The position numbers and the translations under genes are program-made. From DATMNI01 sp035570275 (GTDB taxonomy: Bacteria; Acidobacteriota; Terriglobia; Bryobacterales; Bryobacteraceae): DNA of 64,000 nt. The DNA lies in assembly GCA_035570275.1 (NCBI GenBank), contig DATMNI010000282.1, positions 1 through 64,000 on the forward strand, read 5' to 3'. How positions within the stretch are numbered: position 1 is the stretch's first letter; every line of letters begins with the position of its first letter. Positions 1-7,354 of the stretch are shown piece by piece. The notes under the pieces are model-generated. The model was not told the origin of the DNA and did not search any database. It worked only from the letters and a program-made list of their open reading frames with translations.

Positions 1-31
1 CGCTGACCAAAGCCGGTAGCGGGTCTGGCAT
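1..31 (-). CDS. 5' end of an unidentified gene leaving the window
   Basis: An ATG on the minus strand at 31-29 is preceded at the right distance by a strong Shine-Dalgarno run (GGAGG, 36-40), and the frame stays open to the window edge, giving MPDPLPALVS. Only ten residues are visible, so the product cannot be named. The gene would be divergent from tsaD, with about 140 bases between the two starts that should hold both promoters; I saw no convincing -35/-10 pair there. Confidence 0.4.
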   Translation of the reverse strand, partial: MPDPLPALVS

Positions 32-174
32 GGGGCCTCCTTGGCTTACAGTATTACATACTTTAAGAAACCGGCTCCAAAAAAAGAAAACCACCGATCC
101 ATCACTTTCATGTCGCGCACTCCAGTTGAGCCATAAAAACAAGGTCGGCAGAATAACAGGCTACTCTGGAAATA

Positions 175-1254
175 GTGCGCATTCTCGGCATTGAATCTTC
201 CTGTGACGAAACCGCCGCGGCCGTGGTGGAAGACGGCGCCTCGGTGCTGGCCTCGGTGGTGGCATCGCAAATGGCCACGCACGGCAAGTACGGAGGCGTG
301 GTGCCCGAACTGGCTTCGCGCGAGCATCTGCGTGCCATCGTGCCCGTGGTGCGGGAGGCTTTGGAACGGTCTGGAACCAGCCTGCCGGACTTGGCGGCGA
401 TCGCCGTGACGGTGGGGCCGGGGCTGGTCGGTTCGCTGCTGGTGGGGCTCACCTATGCCAAGTCCCTGAGTTTCGCCACCGGCGTGCCGCTGATCGGCGT
501 CAACCACATTGAGGGCCACATCCACGCCGTGATCATGGAAACCAGGCAGGACGGGCGGCTGGTTGGGTATCCCGCGCTGGCCCTGGTGGTGAGCGGCGGC
601 CACACCCATCTCTTCGAGGTCGGCGACGGCTTCCGCTACCGGCTGCTCGGTAAGACCAGGGACGATGCCGCGGGCGAAGCTTTCGACAAGGTCGCCAAAC
701 TGCTGGGATTCGGCTACCCCGGCGGCCCCGTGGTGGATCGACTGGCGCCGTATGGCGATCCCTTAGCCGTGCGGTTCACCTTCGCCAGGATGAAGGGCAA
801 CACGCTGGACTTCAGTTTCAGCGGACTGAAGACGGCCGTCCTGCGCTGGGTGGAATCGCACGATATGTCAACCGAAATCGAAGCGCGCCGCACATTTCTG
901 CGGGCAAACGCCAGCCCCGCCAACGACCAGTGGCTGGCGGTGACGCCCCAGCGCACGCTGGACCTATTGGCTTCGTTCCAACACGCCGTGATTATCGAAT
1001 TGATCACCCGGGCCGCGGCGGCGGCCGAAAAGATCGGTGCCAGGACCCTGATCGTTTCAGGCGGCGTGGCATGCAATGCAGGCCTGCGTGCGGCGGCGAA
1101 AGCGGCCAACTTGCGTTATCCGGTCTACTTCCCTTCGATCGGTTTATCCACCGACAACGCCGCCATGATCGCCGCCGCCGCGTTTCCGAAACTGGCAAGG
1201 GGCGAGTTCTCGGGGTTGGATATTGCCGCGCAGGCGAATTTGACGCTGGCGTGA
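175..1254 (+). CDS. tsaD: tRNA N6-adenosine threonylcarbamoyltransferase TsaD
   Basis: Transfers the threonylcarbamoyl group from threonylcarbamoyl-AMP to A37 of ANN-decoding tRNAs (t6A), in the cytoplasm with TsaB and TsaE. The 359-residue protein has the family's usual length and the ASKHA fold. It begins MRILGIESSCDETAAA, has the metal-binding HIEGH motif (H111, H115), the glycine-rich VVSGGHTHL segment, and ends with the conserved VSGGVACN and STDNAAM motifs. The start is GTG, chosen because the family N-terminus begins exactly there. A tsaE gene lies 28 kb downstream in this window. The gene converges on the LuxR gene, with an inverted heptamer repeat between them. Confidence 0.96.
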   Translation: MRILGIESSCDETAAAVVEDGASVLASVVASQMATHGKYGGVVPELASREHLRAIVPVVREALERSGTSLPDLAAIAVTVGPGLVGSLLVGLTYAKSLSFATGVPLIGVNHIEGHIHAVIMETRQDGRLVGYPALALVVSGGHTHLFEVGDGFRYRLLGKTRDDAAGEAFDKVAKLLGFGYPGGPVVDRLAPYGDPLAVRFTFARMKGNTLDFSFSGLKTAVLRWVESHDMSTEIEARRTFLRANASPANDQWLAVTPQRTLDLLASFQHAVIIELITRAAAAAEKIGARTLIVSGGVACNAGLRAAAKAANLRYPVYFPSIGLSTDNAAMIAAAAFPKLARGEFSGLDIAAQANLTLA

Positions 1255-1260
1255 GAAGCT

Positions 1261-1351
1261 TTCAGCGATCAGCTATCAGCAATCAGCTTGAACCGGGCGC
1301 ACCGCCGGGCGCTGGGTTTAGCTGAACGCTGAACGCTGATCGCTGATCGCT
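1261..1351. repeat. Inverted heptamer-repeat element, copy 1
   Basis: Left arm (1261-1289) is built of imperfect ATCAGC-type heptamers. A GC-rich core (1290-1320) follows, and the right arm (1321-1351) holds four heptamers of the form GCTGAAC/GCTGATC. The arms are inverted relative to each other, so the transcript can fold. It fills the gap between the convergent tsaD and luxR-type genes and reaches the stop codon of the latter, so it may serve as a two-way terminator. A second copy with the same opening lies at 3778-3875. Confidence 0.75.
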
Positions 1352-1970
1352 ACAACAGTATCAGCCCCCGCCTGATCCCCACCGTCACCGCTTCGGTTCG
1401 CGTAGATGCGTTCAGCTTCGTGAGTATCGACGCCACGTGAAACTTGGCGGTGTGTTCGGATATGTTCAGTTTCCACGCGATGGTTTTGTTGGCGGCGCCT
1501 TCCGCCATCATGCGCAACACTTCCAGTTCGCGCGCGGTCAACGCCCGGGTTTCGCCGGTGGCCGGTGCGGGAACGGCTGCCCCCGCGAGCAGCGTCTCCA
1601 GTTCGCGAGGGTCCAGCACCGCCATCCCGTTAGCGGCGGCCTCCACCGCGGCCAGGATTTCGGCGGCCCCGGCATCGCGCGGCAACAATGCGCGCACGCC
1701 CAGGCGGAGAGCCTCGGGTGTCCAGACGGGCTGATCAACGCTGGTGAGCAACACCACCACGCCGGCGCGGCCAGTTCCTGCCTGAGAATCGGTGGGCGCC
1801 GGGAGTTCTTCCGGCGGGTATGCCGCCAGCACCACGTCTGGACGCAAAGCTTCCACCCCCGAAAGGTCCGGATCGGAACCCGCGACGGCAATGCCCGGGC
1901 TGGAAGCCAGCAGCGCCTCCAGCCCGGCGCGAACGACCGCGGACTTTGCCGCGATCAGAACGCGGATCAC
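1350..1970 (-). CDS. LuxR-type regulator with degenerate receiver domain
   Basis: A 206-residue protein with a response-regulator-like N-terminal half and a clear LuxR/NarL helix-turn-helix (about residues 140-195; TARELEVLRMMAEG, ISEHTAKFHVASILTKL). The receiver half keeps the family outline (VIRVLIA, RAGLEALL, RPDVVL), but the acidic pocket reads AAKS and the phosphoacceptor site reads VVLAAYPPEE with no aspartate. Phosphorylation is therefore unlikely and it is probably a pseudo-receiver. The start is the GTG at 1970, which overlaps the protease stop as GTGA; longer upstream starts would add a low-complexity Gly/Ala stretch. Coupling to the two HtrA genes suggests it controls them or responds to their activity, which is inference. 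Confidence 0.88.
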   Translation of the reverse strand: MIRVLIAAKSAVVRAGLEALLASSPGIAVAGSDPDLSGVEALRPDVVLAAYPPEELPAPTDSQAGTGRAGVVVLLTSVDQPVWTPEALRLGVRALLPRDAGAAEILAAVEAAANGMAVLDPRELETLLAGAAVPAPATGETRALTARELEVLRMMAEGAANKTIAWKLNISEHTAKFHVASILTKLNASTRTEAVTVGIRRGLILL

Positions 1971-2791
1971 GCCGCCTCCGCCCGCGCATCCAGCCGCACT
2001 GCCACCTCCCGCACACGGGCCCGCCCCCCGGCCGGCCACTCGCGGACGAATTGCAGGCGCAGCACCTCACGTCCGGAATCCAGCGCGTCGTTCAGGTCGT
2101 CGAACGAGCCCAGCAGAACATCACCGGCCCGCAGCGATGCGGCGGCGGCGGCGCCGGTCGGCTCCACCTCCAGCAGCAGAAGGCCTTGCGAAACCGGGCG
2201 AAGCACCACCCCCAGCGAGGGGCGCGGACCACGCCGCAGAAAGTCCATCGCCGCGTTCCCGGGCACAGCCACGCCGAGCCCGTTGACGATGGCGGTATTG
2301 ATGCCCACCACCTGGCCGTGCGCGTTGGCCAGCGGCCCTCCGGAGTTTCCGGGCGCAAGCTGCACCGCGGCCCGAATCCAACGCTGGCTGCCCATACCGG
2401 GCAATTTTCCGATGGAGTGAATCACCCCGGTGGAAAGCGCGCCCGCAAAGCCCAACGGGTTGCCGATGGCAATCACCAGTTCGCCCGGGCGCAGGCCGTC
2501 GGAGTCGCCGGGCGTAGCGATTTCCAGGCCGGTGACGCCCCCGGTGGGACCAACCAGCCGTAACGTCGCCAGGTCGCGCCTGGGGTCGCGCGCGGCCACG
2601 CGGGACGGAAAACGCCGGCCGTCCCACAGTTCCACTTCGGCCTCGCCCGAGCGCGCCACGTGGGCGTTGGTGACAATCAGGCCGTCGGAACTCCATACCA
2701 CGCCGGAGCCTCCGCCTTTTCCACGCCCGTGAGGAAACACCTGCACGGTGGAGCGCCTCAGGCGCTCCGCAATTTCACCGAATCCGCGCAT
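1967..2791 (-). CDS. HtrA-like (S1C) serine protease without signal peptide
   Basis: A 274-residue trypsin-fold protease of the HtrA/DegP type with the full triad: H44 (VTNAHVA), D73 (RRDLATLRL) and S150 (APGNSGGPL). A short PDZ-like region follows (about residues 190-265, with a LRAGDVLL motif). There is no leader or membrane segment at the N-terminus, so it should act in the cytoplasm, unlike most DegP/DegQ proteins. The ATG at 2791 lies one base after the stop of the upstream protease gene (TGACATG), and its own stop overlaps the LuxR start, so the three genes look translationally coupled. Confidence 0.88.
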   Translation of the reverse strand: MRGFGEIAERLRRSTVQVFPHGRGKGGGSGVVWSSDGLIVTNAHVARSGEAEVELWDGRRFPSRVAARDPRRDLATLRLVGPTGGVTGLEIATPGDSDGLRPGELVIAIGNPLGFAGALSTGVIHSIGKLPGMGSQRWIRAAVQLAPGNSGGPLANAHGQVVGINTAIVNGLGVAVPGNAAMDFLRRGPRPSLGVVLRPVSQGLLLLEVEPTGAAAAASLRAGDVLLGSFDDLNDALDSGREVLRLQFVREWPAGGRARVREVAVRLDARAEAA

Positions 2792-2792
2792 G

Positions 2793-3671
2793 TCAGTCCC
2801 TCCGGGGCCTCTCCCCAACCGTGATGGCGATCTTTCGCGAGACCCCGCCGCGCAGCACCTCCGCCTCCACAGCCTGGCCCACGGCGTGCCCCTCCATCAC
2901 CAGTTGGATCTCCTCGGTTTCGCTCACCGCGGTACCACCCAGCCGGACCAGGATGTCGCCGATTAGCACGCCAGCCTTGGCCGACGGCCCTTCCGGTTCC
3001 AGCGACAGCACGATCAGACCTTTCTGATGATCCGGCAACTCCACCGGTTGCAGCCCCACTCCCAGGTAGCCGCGCGTCACGTGGCCGCGCGCCAGGATCT
3101 CATCGACCACCCGGTCGATGGTGGCCGCCGGAATCGCCACTCCCGCAATGCGCGACAGCGCCGAAGTGGCGATGCCGATGATCTCGCCGCCGGTATTGAT
3201 CACTGCTCCGCCCGAAGAGCCGGGGTAAAGCGTGAGATCGAGCCGGATATAGTGGTCAAGCCGCCCCCCGCGCCAGGTGCGCCACGCGCCGCTAACCGCG
3301 CTGACGATCCCCATGGTCGCGTTCACGCCCGAGTCCTCCGACCGGCCAATACATAGCGCCAGATTCCCCGCCACCGGATCGCCGCTGGACCGGGCGTTCA
3401 TTGGACCCGCCCAGTCGGCTTTCAGTACCGTGATGTCGGTTCCAGCGTCCGCTCCGGCCAGCGTTGCCGGGGCGTTCTTGCCATCGGGCAGCGTGACCGT
3501 GATCTCTTCCTCGCGCCGCACCGTGTGCTCCGCGGTGACAATCACTCCCGGCCGCCAGAAGACCCCGCTCGAAGAAAACCGCGGCCGGGCATGCACCGCC
3601 ACCACCGTACGCCCAGCCTGCTCCACTGCGGCCGCAAGTTCATTGGAAAGTGCGGCCAGTTCGTTTGCCAT
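2793..3671 (-). CDS. HtrA-like (S1C) serine protease with C-terminal PDZ
   Basis: First gene of the trio, 292 residues. Catalytic residues are visible as H49 (VTAEHTV), D79 (GTDITVLKAD) and S153 (YPGSSGGAV). A standard PDZ domain occupies about residues 195-285 (GYLGVGLQPVEL, GVLIGDILVRLGG). The ATG at 3671 was chosen because a GGGAGG ribosome-binding site lies nine bases before it; an earlier ATG at 3722 has none. No signal peptide or membrane helix is present. It is only distantly similar to the protease encoded next to it, so the pair is not a fresh duplication. Confidence 0.88.
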   Translation of the reverse strand: MANELAALSNELAAAVEQAGRTVVAVHARPRFSSSGVFWRPGVIVTAEHTVRREEEITVTLPDGKNAPATLAGADAGTDITVLKADWAGPMNARSSGDPVAGNLALCIGRSEDSGVNATMGIVSAVSGAWRTWRGGRLDHYIRLDLTLYPGSSGGAVINTGGEIIGIATSALSRIAGVAIPAATIDRVVDEILARGHVTRGYLGVGLQPVELPDHQKGLIVLSLEPEGPSAKAGVLIGDILVRLGGTAVSETEEIQLVMEGHAVGQAVEAEVLRGGVSRKIAITVGERPRRD

Positions 3672-3777
3672 TTGGAATAGCCTCCCGTGATTCCAGGATG
3701 CCGCAGGCGGAGCTTCGCTCACATCGGCAAATCGGGTAGGAGGATGACTGCTCGAACGGGCAGCAACGGAGCTGTCG

Positions 3778-3875
3778 GCTTTCAGCGATCAGATTTCAGC
3801 TTGAAGCGGAACAAGCCCGGCGCACCCGCATCCCGCGGCCGGCTTCGCTGATAGCTGATAGCTGATAGCTGAAGG
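3778..3875. repeat. Inverted heptamer-repeat element, copy 2
   Basis: Opens with the same GCTTTCAGCGATCAG as copy 1 at 1257-1271, has a different GC-rich core, and closes with three near-perfect tandem GCTGATA heptamers (about 3846-3874). It sits between the 3' end of the penicillin-binding protein gene and the start of the protease operon. The variable heptamer number between copies suggests slippage. Confidence 0.7.
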
Positions 3876-3881
3876 CTTTTC

Positions 3882-5036
3882 TCACCGTCTCGCCACCGCG
3901 TTGCAGCACGGACTCGTACTGATCATTTCCGGCAGGTCCGACTTTTTCTGGGGCGGGATGTTGTCGGCCGTGAAATACCGCTGCGCCGAGAGGCGTTTAT
4001 AGATGCCGCCGGCCACGCCCGATGCGATCGGCCCGCTGACATAGCCGCGGCTCCCGGTCAGCATCACCACCACCACCAGCTGATGTGCGCCCACTTCGTT
4101 GAAGGAACCGAACCAGCCCATCTTGTTGGCGGACTGGAAATCAGTGCAGGTCCCAGTCTTGCCGAGGATGGGTTCGGCCGGGTCATATCCGGCCCGGCGC
4201 GCCGTGCCGAAATCCACCGCTCCCCGCATCCCCATTTTGATGTCATCGATACCATTGGCGGCCAGTTGCAGAGGGTGCTTGACCTTGGGTGTGAACTGGT
4301 CGATTTCCTCCGGTGTGTGCGGGTACTGCAGATAGTAAAGCGTGCCGCCGTTGGCAATCGCCGAAAGCAGCGCCGCCAGTTCCATCGGCGTCATCGAGAT
4401 GCCCGTGCCGAAGCTGGTCATCATGCCGACACCGCCAAACTTCGGCGGCTCCGCAGCCAGCAGGCCAGGTTGTTCGCCGGCTACATCCAGGCCCGCCGTC
4501 TCGCCCAAACCGAGCATCTCAGCGTAGTGGTGCACGCGTTCGAAGCCCAGCCGTGTTCCCAGAATATTGAAGTATTGATTGTTCGAACGCGCCAGCGCCT
4601 GGGTGAGATTGTAGCTGACGTACCGGCTGGTGTAGATGTTGGTGTTCCTGGAGACGATGTTTTCCGTGAGCGCGGCCAAGGCCGTGATCAACTTGATGGT
4701 GGAGCAGGGAATGAATCCACTGGCCAACCCCAATTTCTGGTTCACCATGGTCAGGATGCGGCCGTTGCTGGGGTCAACCACCACCACGCTGCCCGGAATC
4801 GTGCCCAGGGAATCCGCGGCGGCGCGGCGCACGGTGAGATCATCGCCATCCACGTTGTCCCCGTTGGTGGGATCGACCGGGGGCGGCAGTTTCCGCACAA
4901 CCGGCTTCCTGGCCGTCTTGCGAACCGGTCTCTTCGTCGCCGGGGCGGACAAAGTGGCGGGCACGGTGGCTGCTAACGCCCCGGCGTTATGTATCACTCC
5001 GCCCAGCAGCAGGAGGGCGCAAAAGAGTTTCTTCAT
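3882..5036 (-). CDS. Penicillin-binding protein, transpeptidase domain only
   Basis: An exported D,D-transpeptidase-fold protein of 384 residues. It has an N-terminal signal peptide (MKKLFCALLLLGGV to about residue 23), a basic, proline-rich linker to about residue 60, then a penicillin-binding domain with the three diagnostic motifs in order: S112-T-I-K115, S151-N-N and K293-T-G. No glycosyltransferase or dimerisation (pedestal) domain is present, so it is much shorter than PBP2/PBP3. It could be a peptidoglycan transpeptidase, a regulatory penicillin sensor or a relative of class D beta-lactamases; the linker and the STIK/SNN/KTG set favour the PBP side. It ends in an unusual CCNAVARR tail. 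Confidence 0.82.
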   Translation of the reverse strand: MKKLFCALLLLGGVIHNAGALAATVPATLSAPATKRPVRKTARKPVVRKLPPPVDPTNGDNVDGDDLTVRRAAADSLGTIPGSVVVVDPSNGRILTMVNQKLGLASGFIPCSTIKLITALAALTENIVSRNTNIYTSRYVSYNLTQALARSNNQYFNILGTRLGFERVHHYAEMLGLGETAGLDVAGEQPGLLAAEPPKFGGVGMMTSFGTGISMTPMELAALLSAIANGGTLYYLQYPHTPEEIDQFTPKVKHPLQLAANGIDDIKMGMRGAVDFGTARRAGYDPAEPILGKTGTCTDFQSANKMGWFGSFNEVGAHQLVVVVMLTGSRGYVSGPIASGVAGGIYKRLSAQRYFTADNIPPQKKSDLPEMISTSPCCNAVARR

Positions 5037-5040
5037 TCGC

Positions 5041-5097
5041 GGTTTACTCGACCCCGGTTTACTCGACCCGGTCTTCTCGACCCGGTTTACCCGACAC
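5041..5097. repeat. Four tandem copies of a 14-15 bp unit upstream of the PBP gene
   Basis: Units begin at about 5041, 5056, 5070 and 5084, each a variant of GGTTTACTCGACCC. The array starts five bases upstream of the ATG of the penicillin-binding protein gene (read on the minus strand), so it lies in its leader or promoter. The remaining bases to 5325 show no gene I can support. Confidence 0.75.
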
Positions 5098-5325
5098 GGC
5101 AGGCGCCAGCCGCCTCAGGTATTACACTGACTCCGTCATTATGGTGGATGGGGATAGCGGACGTCAATCTGCCTTTAGAGCTACTGGGCCCGGCAGCGAC
5201 GCCGCTCAGGCGCGAATCGGTGCGATTGGGAACGACATGCCTCCTGGGCGCCGAGGGCGCCGAGGCCTCGCGGTGACAGCGGTCAACCGCATTGGATTTA
5301 GACTGAAGGTGGAATCCTTAAAAAC

Positions 5326-6081
5326 ATGCACGCGATGAGATACCTGCTCCCCTTGACCGTGTTGGCTTGTGCCGGTGTACCAGCGCAGGCGCCTTCCGAG
5401 CACCTGGCGATGGTGAATGGCAAGCCGGTGTCGCCGGCCGAACTGCAGACTCTGCTGGCCCAAGCGCCGGCCGCACTCCGTCCGCAACTGGGGGCGAATC
5501 CGGAAAAGCTGCTGCAATACTACGGCTTCGTACAACGCATGGCGGAACTCGGCGAGGCCGCCCGGCTGTACGACCAGAGTCCGTACAAGGAACAGCTTGC
5601 TCTGGCCCGCACGATGGTGCTGGCGCAGGCTCAAATGCAGGAGTACCATCCCGACGTCCCGCCATCTGCCGAACACGAATACTACGAGGCGCACCAGGGT
5701 TCGTTCGGCGTCGCGAAGGTCAAAGCGATCTTTATTCCGGGCGTCGACGACGCCGAAGCCAAAGCCGGAGAGGTATGGAAACAACTGACATCCGGGGCGG
5801 ATTTCGCGGCCATCGCTAAACAGTACCCGATGGATATGGACACCATCGCCAAATCCGATGCCGCGACTCCGGCCGACGTAAGAGCGACGGTGTTCGCCCT
5901 GAAGCCCGGTGAGATCAGCCGCCCTCTGAAGCAGCCGAACGGTTTCTATCTGTTCCGCCTGGAGAGCCTGTCCGTGAAACCGTATTCGGAAGTTCGCGGC
6001 GAAATCAACCGGACGCTCGGGGACCAGCGCTACAGCGACTGGATGGCGGCCGTGCAAAAGAGTGTGACGGTGGTGAAGTGA
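5326..6081 (+). CDS. Exported parvulin-type peptidyl-prolyl isomerase
   Basis: A 251-residue exported protein that should speed cis-trans isomerisation of X-Pro bonds in the cell envelope. It has a short signal peptide (cleavage near PAQA, residue 22), a SurA/PrsA-like N-terminal helical part containing the typical VNGKPVSPAEL opening, and a degenerate rotamase domain (about residues 125-220: VKAIFIPG, ADFAAIAKQYP, FALKPGEISRPLKQPNGFYLFRL). ATG codons at 5326 and 5335 are both possible starts. It stands alone on the plus strand. The PpiC-like family is clear; the client proteins are unknown. Confidence 0.85.
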   Translation: MHAMRYLLPLTVLACAGVPAQAPSEHLAMVNGKPVSPAELQTLLAQAPAALRPQLGANPEKLLQYYGFVQRMAELGEAARLYDQSPYKEQLALARTMVLAQAQMQEYHPDVPPSAEHEYYEAHQGSFGVAKVKAIFIPGVDDAEAKAGEVWKQLTSGADFAAIAKQYPMDMDTIAKSDAATPADVRATVFALKPGEISRPLKQPNGFYLFRLESLSVKPYSEVRGEINRTLGDQRYSDWMAAVQKSVTVVK

Positions 6082-6084
6082 GGC

Positions 6085-6345
6085 TTATTCGGGTAGGTGT
6101 TCGAGGTCCCGACGGTCCTTCAGCCGGCCGCTGGCCTGTTTGTTGCGCTTGAGATCTTCCAGATGACTCGGCGCTCCTCAAGAAAGTCGGCGTCCGTTAC
6201 CTGCGGGAAGCCGAATTCGCGCAGGACGGCAGTGGCGCGCGCGAAGCCGCAGTAGTTGACGGCGTATCCGCCGATTACCAGATATTGGACGCTATTCGAG
6301 TTCAGCAATCTCAAGAACTCTTTGAAGTCTGGCTGACGACTTCCT
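6085..6345 (-). pseudogene. Decayed nucleotidyltransferase-fold (MNT-like) gene
   Basis: Three pieces of one protein family appear in order but not in one frame. The N-terminus reads DFKEFLRLLNSNSV and YLVIGGYAVNYCGFARATA (6240-6330). A jump then joins it to VLREFGF, where the catalytic Asp-x-Asp stretch should follow the RATAD motif. The canonical C-terminus LEDLKRNKQASGRLKD plus DLEHLPE then follows in another frame, ending at a TAA at 6085. The normal initiator is also gone. At least one deletion and one frameshift are needed, so the gene is dead. Such proteins are usually one half of a two-gene MNT/HEPN-like module; no partner is visible. Confidence 0.7.
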
Positions 6346-6476
6346 CACTCAAGAGGGTCGATCCGGAAGGCGAGCGGTCCAGTCGGGCGGTGTTCACGCT
6401 CATGTGCCCGTTCTATCGCCTCTCCCACCTGCCGCAGCAGGCTTGCTAGACTGATCGACGGCACCGGCGAACGGCG

Positions 6477-7181
6477 ATGAGCGCGATCCACCTGGAACCG
6501 AGCGACCTGATCGAAATCCCCGGCGGCGAGTTTCTGATGGGGCAGGAGGACGGCCGCGATGAGGAACGGCCGGTGCATCGGGTCCGGGTGGCGCCTTTCC
6601 GGCTGTGCCGGTTTCAGGTGACCAACGCGCACTACGACGTCTTTCGCCAAACCACCATGCGCGAGAAATCGGAATATCGGGACCAGGCCGAATTTTCAGG
6701 CGCTACACATCCTGTGGTGGCGGTGAACTGGTTCGATGCCGCGGCCTACTGTCATTGGCTTTCGGCCGCATGGAAGAGGCCCGTGCGCCTGCCCACCGAG
6801 GCCGAATGGGAATTCGCGGCCCGCGGCGGTGCAGAGCAGAAAGTCTACCCCTGGGGCGACGCTTCATTCGAAACCCGCGCCCATTACGGTACGCGCTGGC
6901 AGAAGGGTCCGGAACCGGTGGCCACGGCCGAGCCCAACGGCTACGGGCTGTTCGACATGTGCGAGAACGTGCACGAATGGTGCAGCGACTGGTATGACGC
7001 GGGCTATTACCGGGCGTCGCCTGCCGATAATCCGCCCGGGCCGGCGCATGGCATCAGGCGGTCGTCGCGAGGCGGGGCATGGCGTCATCATATTAAGGTG
7101 TCGCGCTCAGCGGCCCGCAGCAGCATTCCGCCCGAGTTCCGCTATGCGGATTACGGCTTCCGCATCGCCGCGGATGGGTAG
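6477..7181 (+). CDS. FGE-sulfatase-fold protein lacking catalytic cysteines
   Basis: A 234-residue protein with the full formylglycine-generating-enzyme/SUMF1 fold signature: IPGGEFLMGQ near the start, PVVAVNWFDAAAYCHWL, RLPTEAEWEFAARGG, YPWGD, GLFDMCENVHEWCSDW and the closing SRGGAW...YGFR. The two copper-binding cysteines that true FGE carries after RGGSW are absent here (the segment is RHHIKVSRSAARSS), so it should not make formylglycine. Relatives with this fold act as oxidoreductases or as binding modules. No signal peptide; single gene. The region between the nucleotidyltransferase remnant and this start (6346-6476) shows nothing recognisable. Confidence 0.85.
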   Translation: MSAIHLEPSDLIEIPGGEFLMGQEDGRDEERPVHRVRVAPFRLCRFQVTNAHYDVFRQTTMREKSEYRDQAEFSGATHPVVAVNWFDAAAYCHWLSAAWKRPVRLPTEAEWEFAARGGAEQKVYPWGDASFETRAHYGTRWQKGPEPVATAEPNGYGLFDMCENVHEWCSDWYDAGYYRASPADNPPGPAHGIRRSSRGGAWRHHIKVSRSAARSSIPPEFRYADYGFRIAADG

Positions 7182-7226
7182 GAATTTGACCCGGACAATT
7201 TGGCCGGTGGCGACATGCCGCGAAGC

Positions 7227-7320
7227 GTATCGAAGCACCGCTTGCTGACGCGCGCGGCTCGGGACGGAGCGGTGGTATCGAAGCACCGCTTGCTGACCGT
7301 CGCGGCTCGGGACGGAGCCG
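7227..7320. repeat. Two tandem copies of a 48 bp repeat
   Basis: Copies start at 7227 and 7275, both reading GTATCGAAGCACCGCTTGCT and then a GCGGCTCGGGACGGAGC segment, with few differences. They lie between the convergent FGE-fold gene and the peroxidase gene. From memory, the core resembles a short interspersed sequence common in some soil bacterial genomes, but this was not checked. Confidence 0.8.
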
Positions 7321-7354
7321 CGGCTTACGCATCGTCGAAACGGAGACGTGGAAA

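Noticed and set aside
1261..1351. CRISPR-like spacing of the heptamer repeats
   Set aside because: Units are 7 bp, imperfect and inverted, with no unique spacers of constant length.
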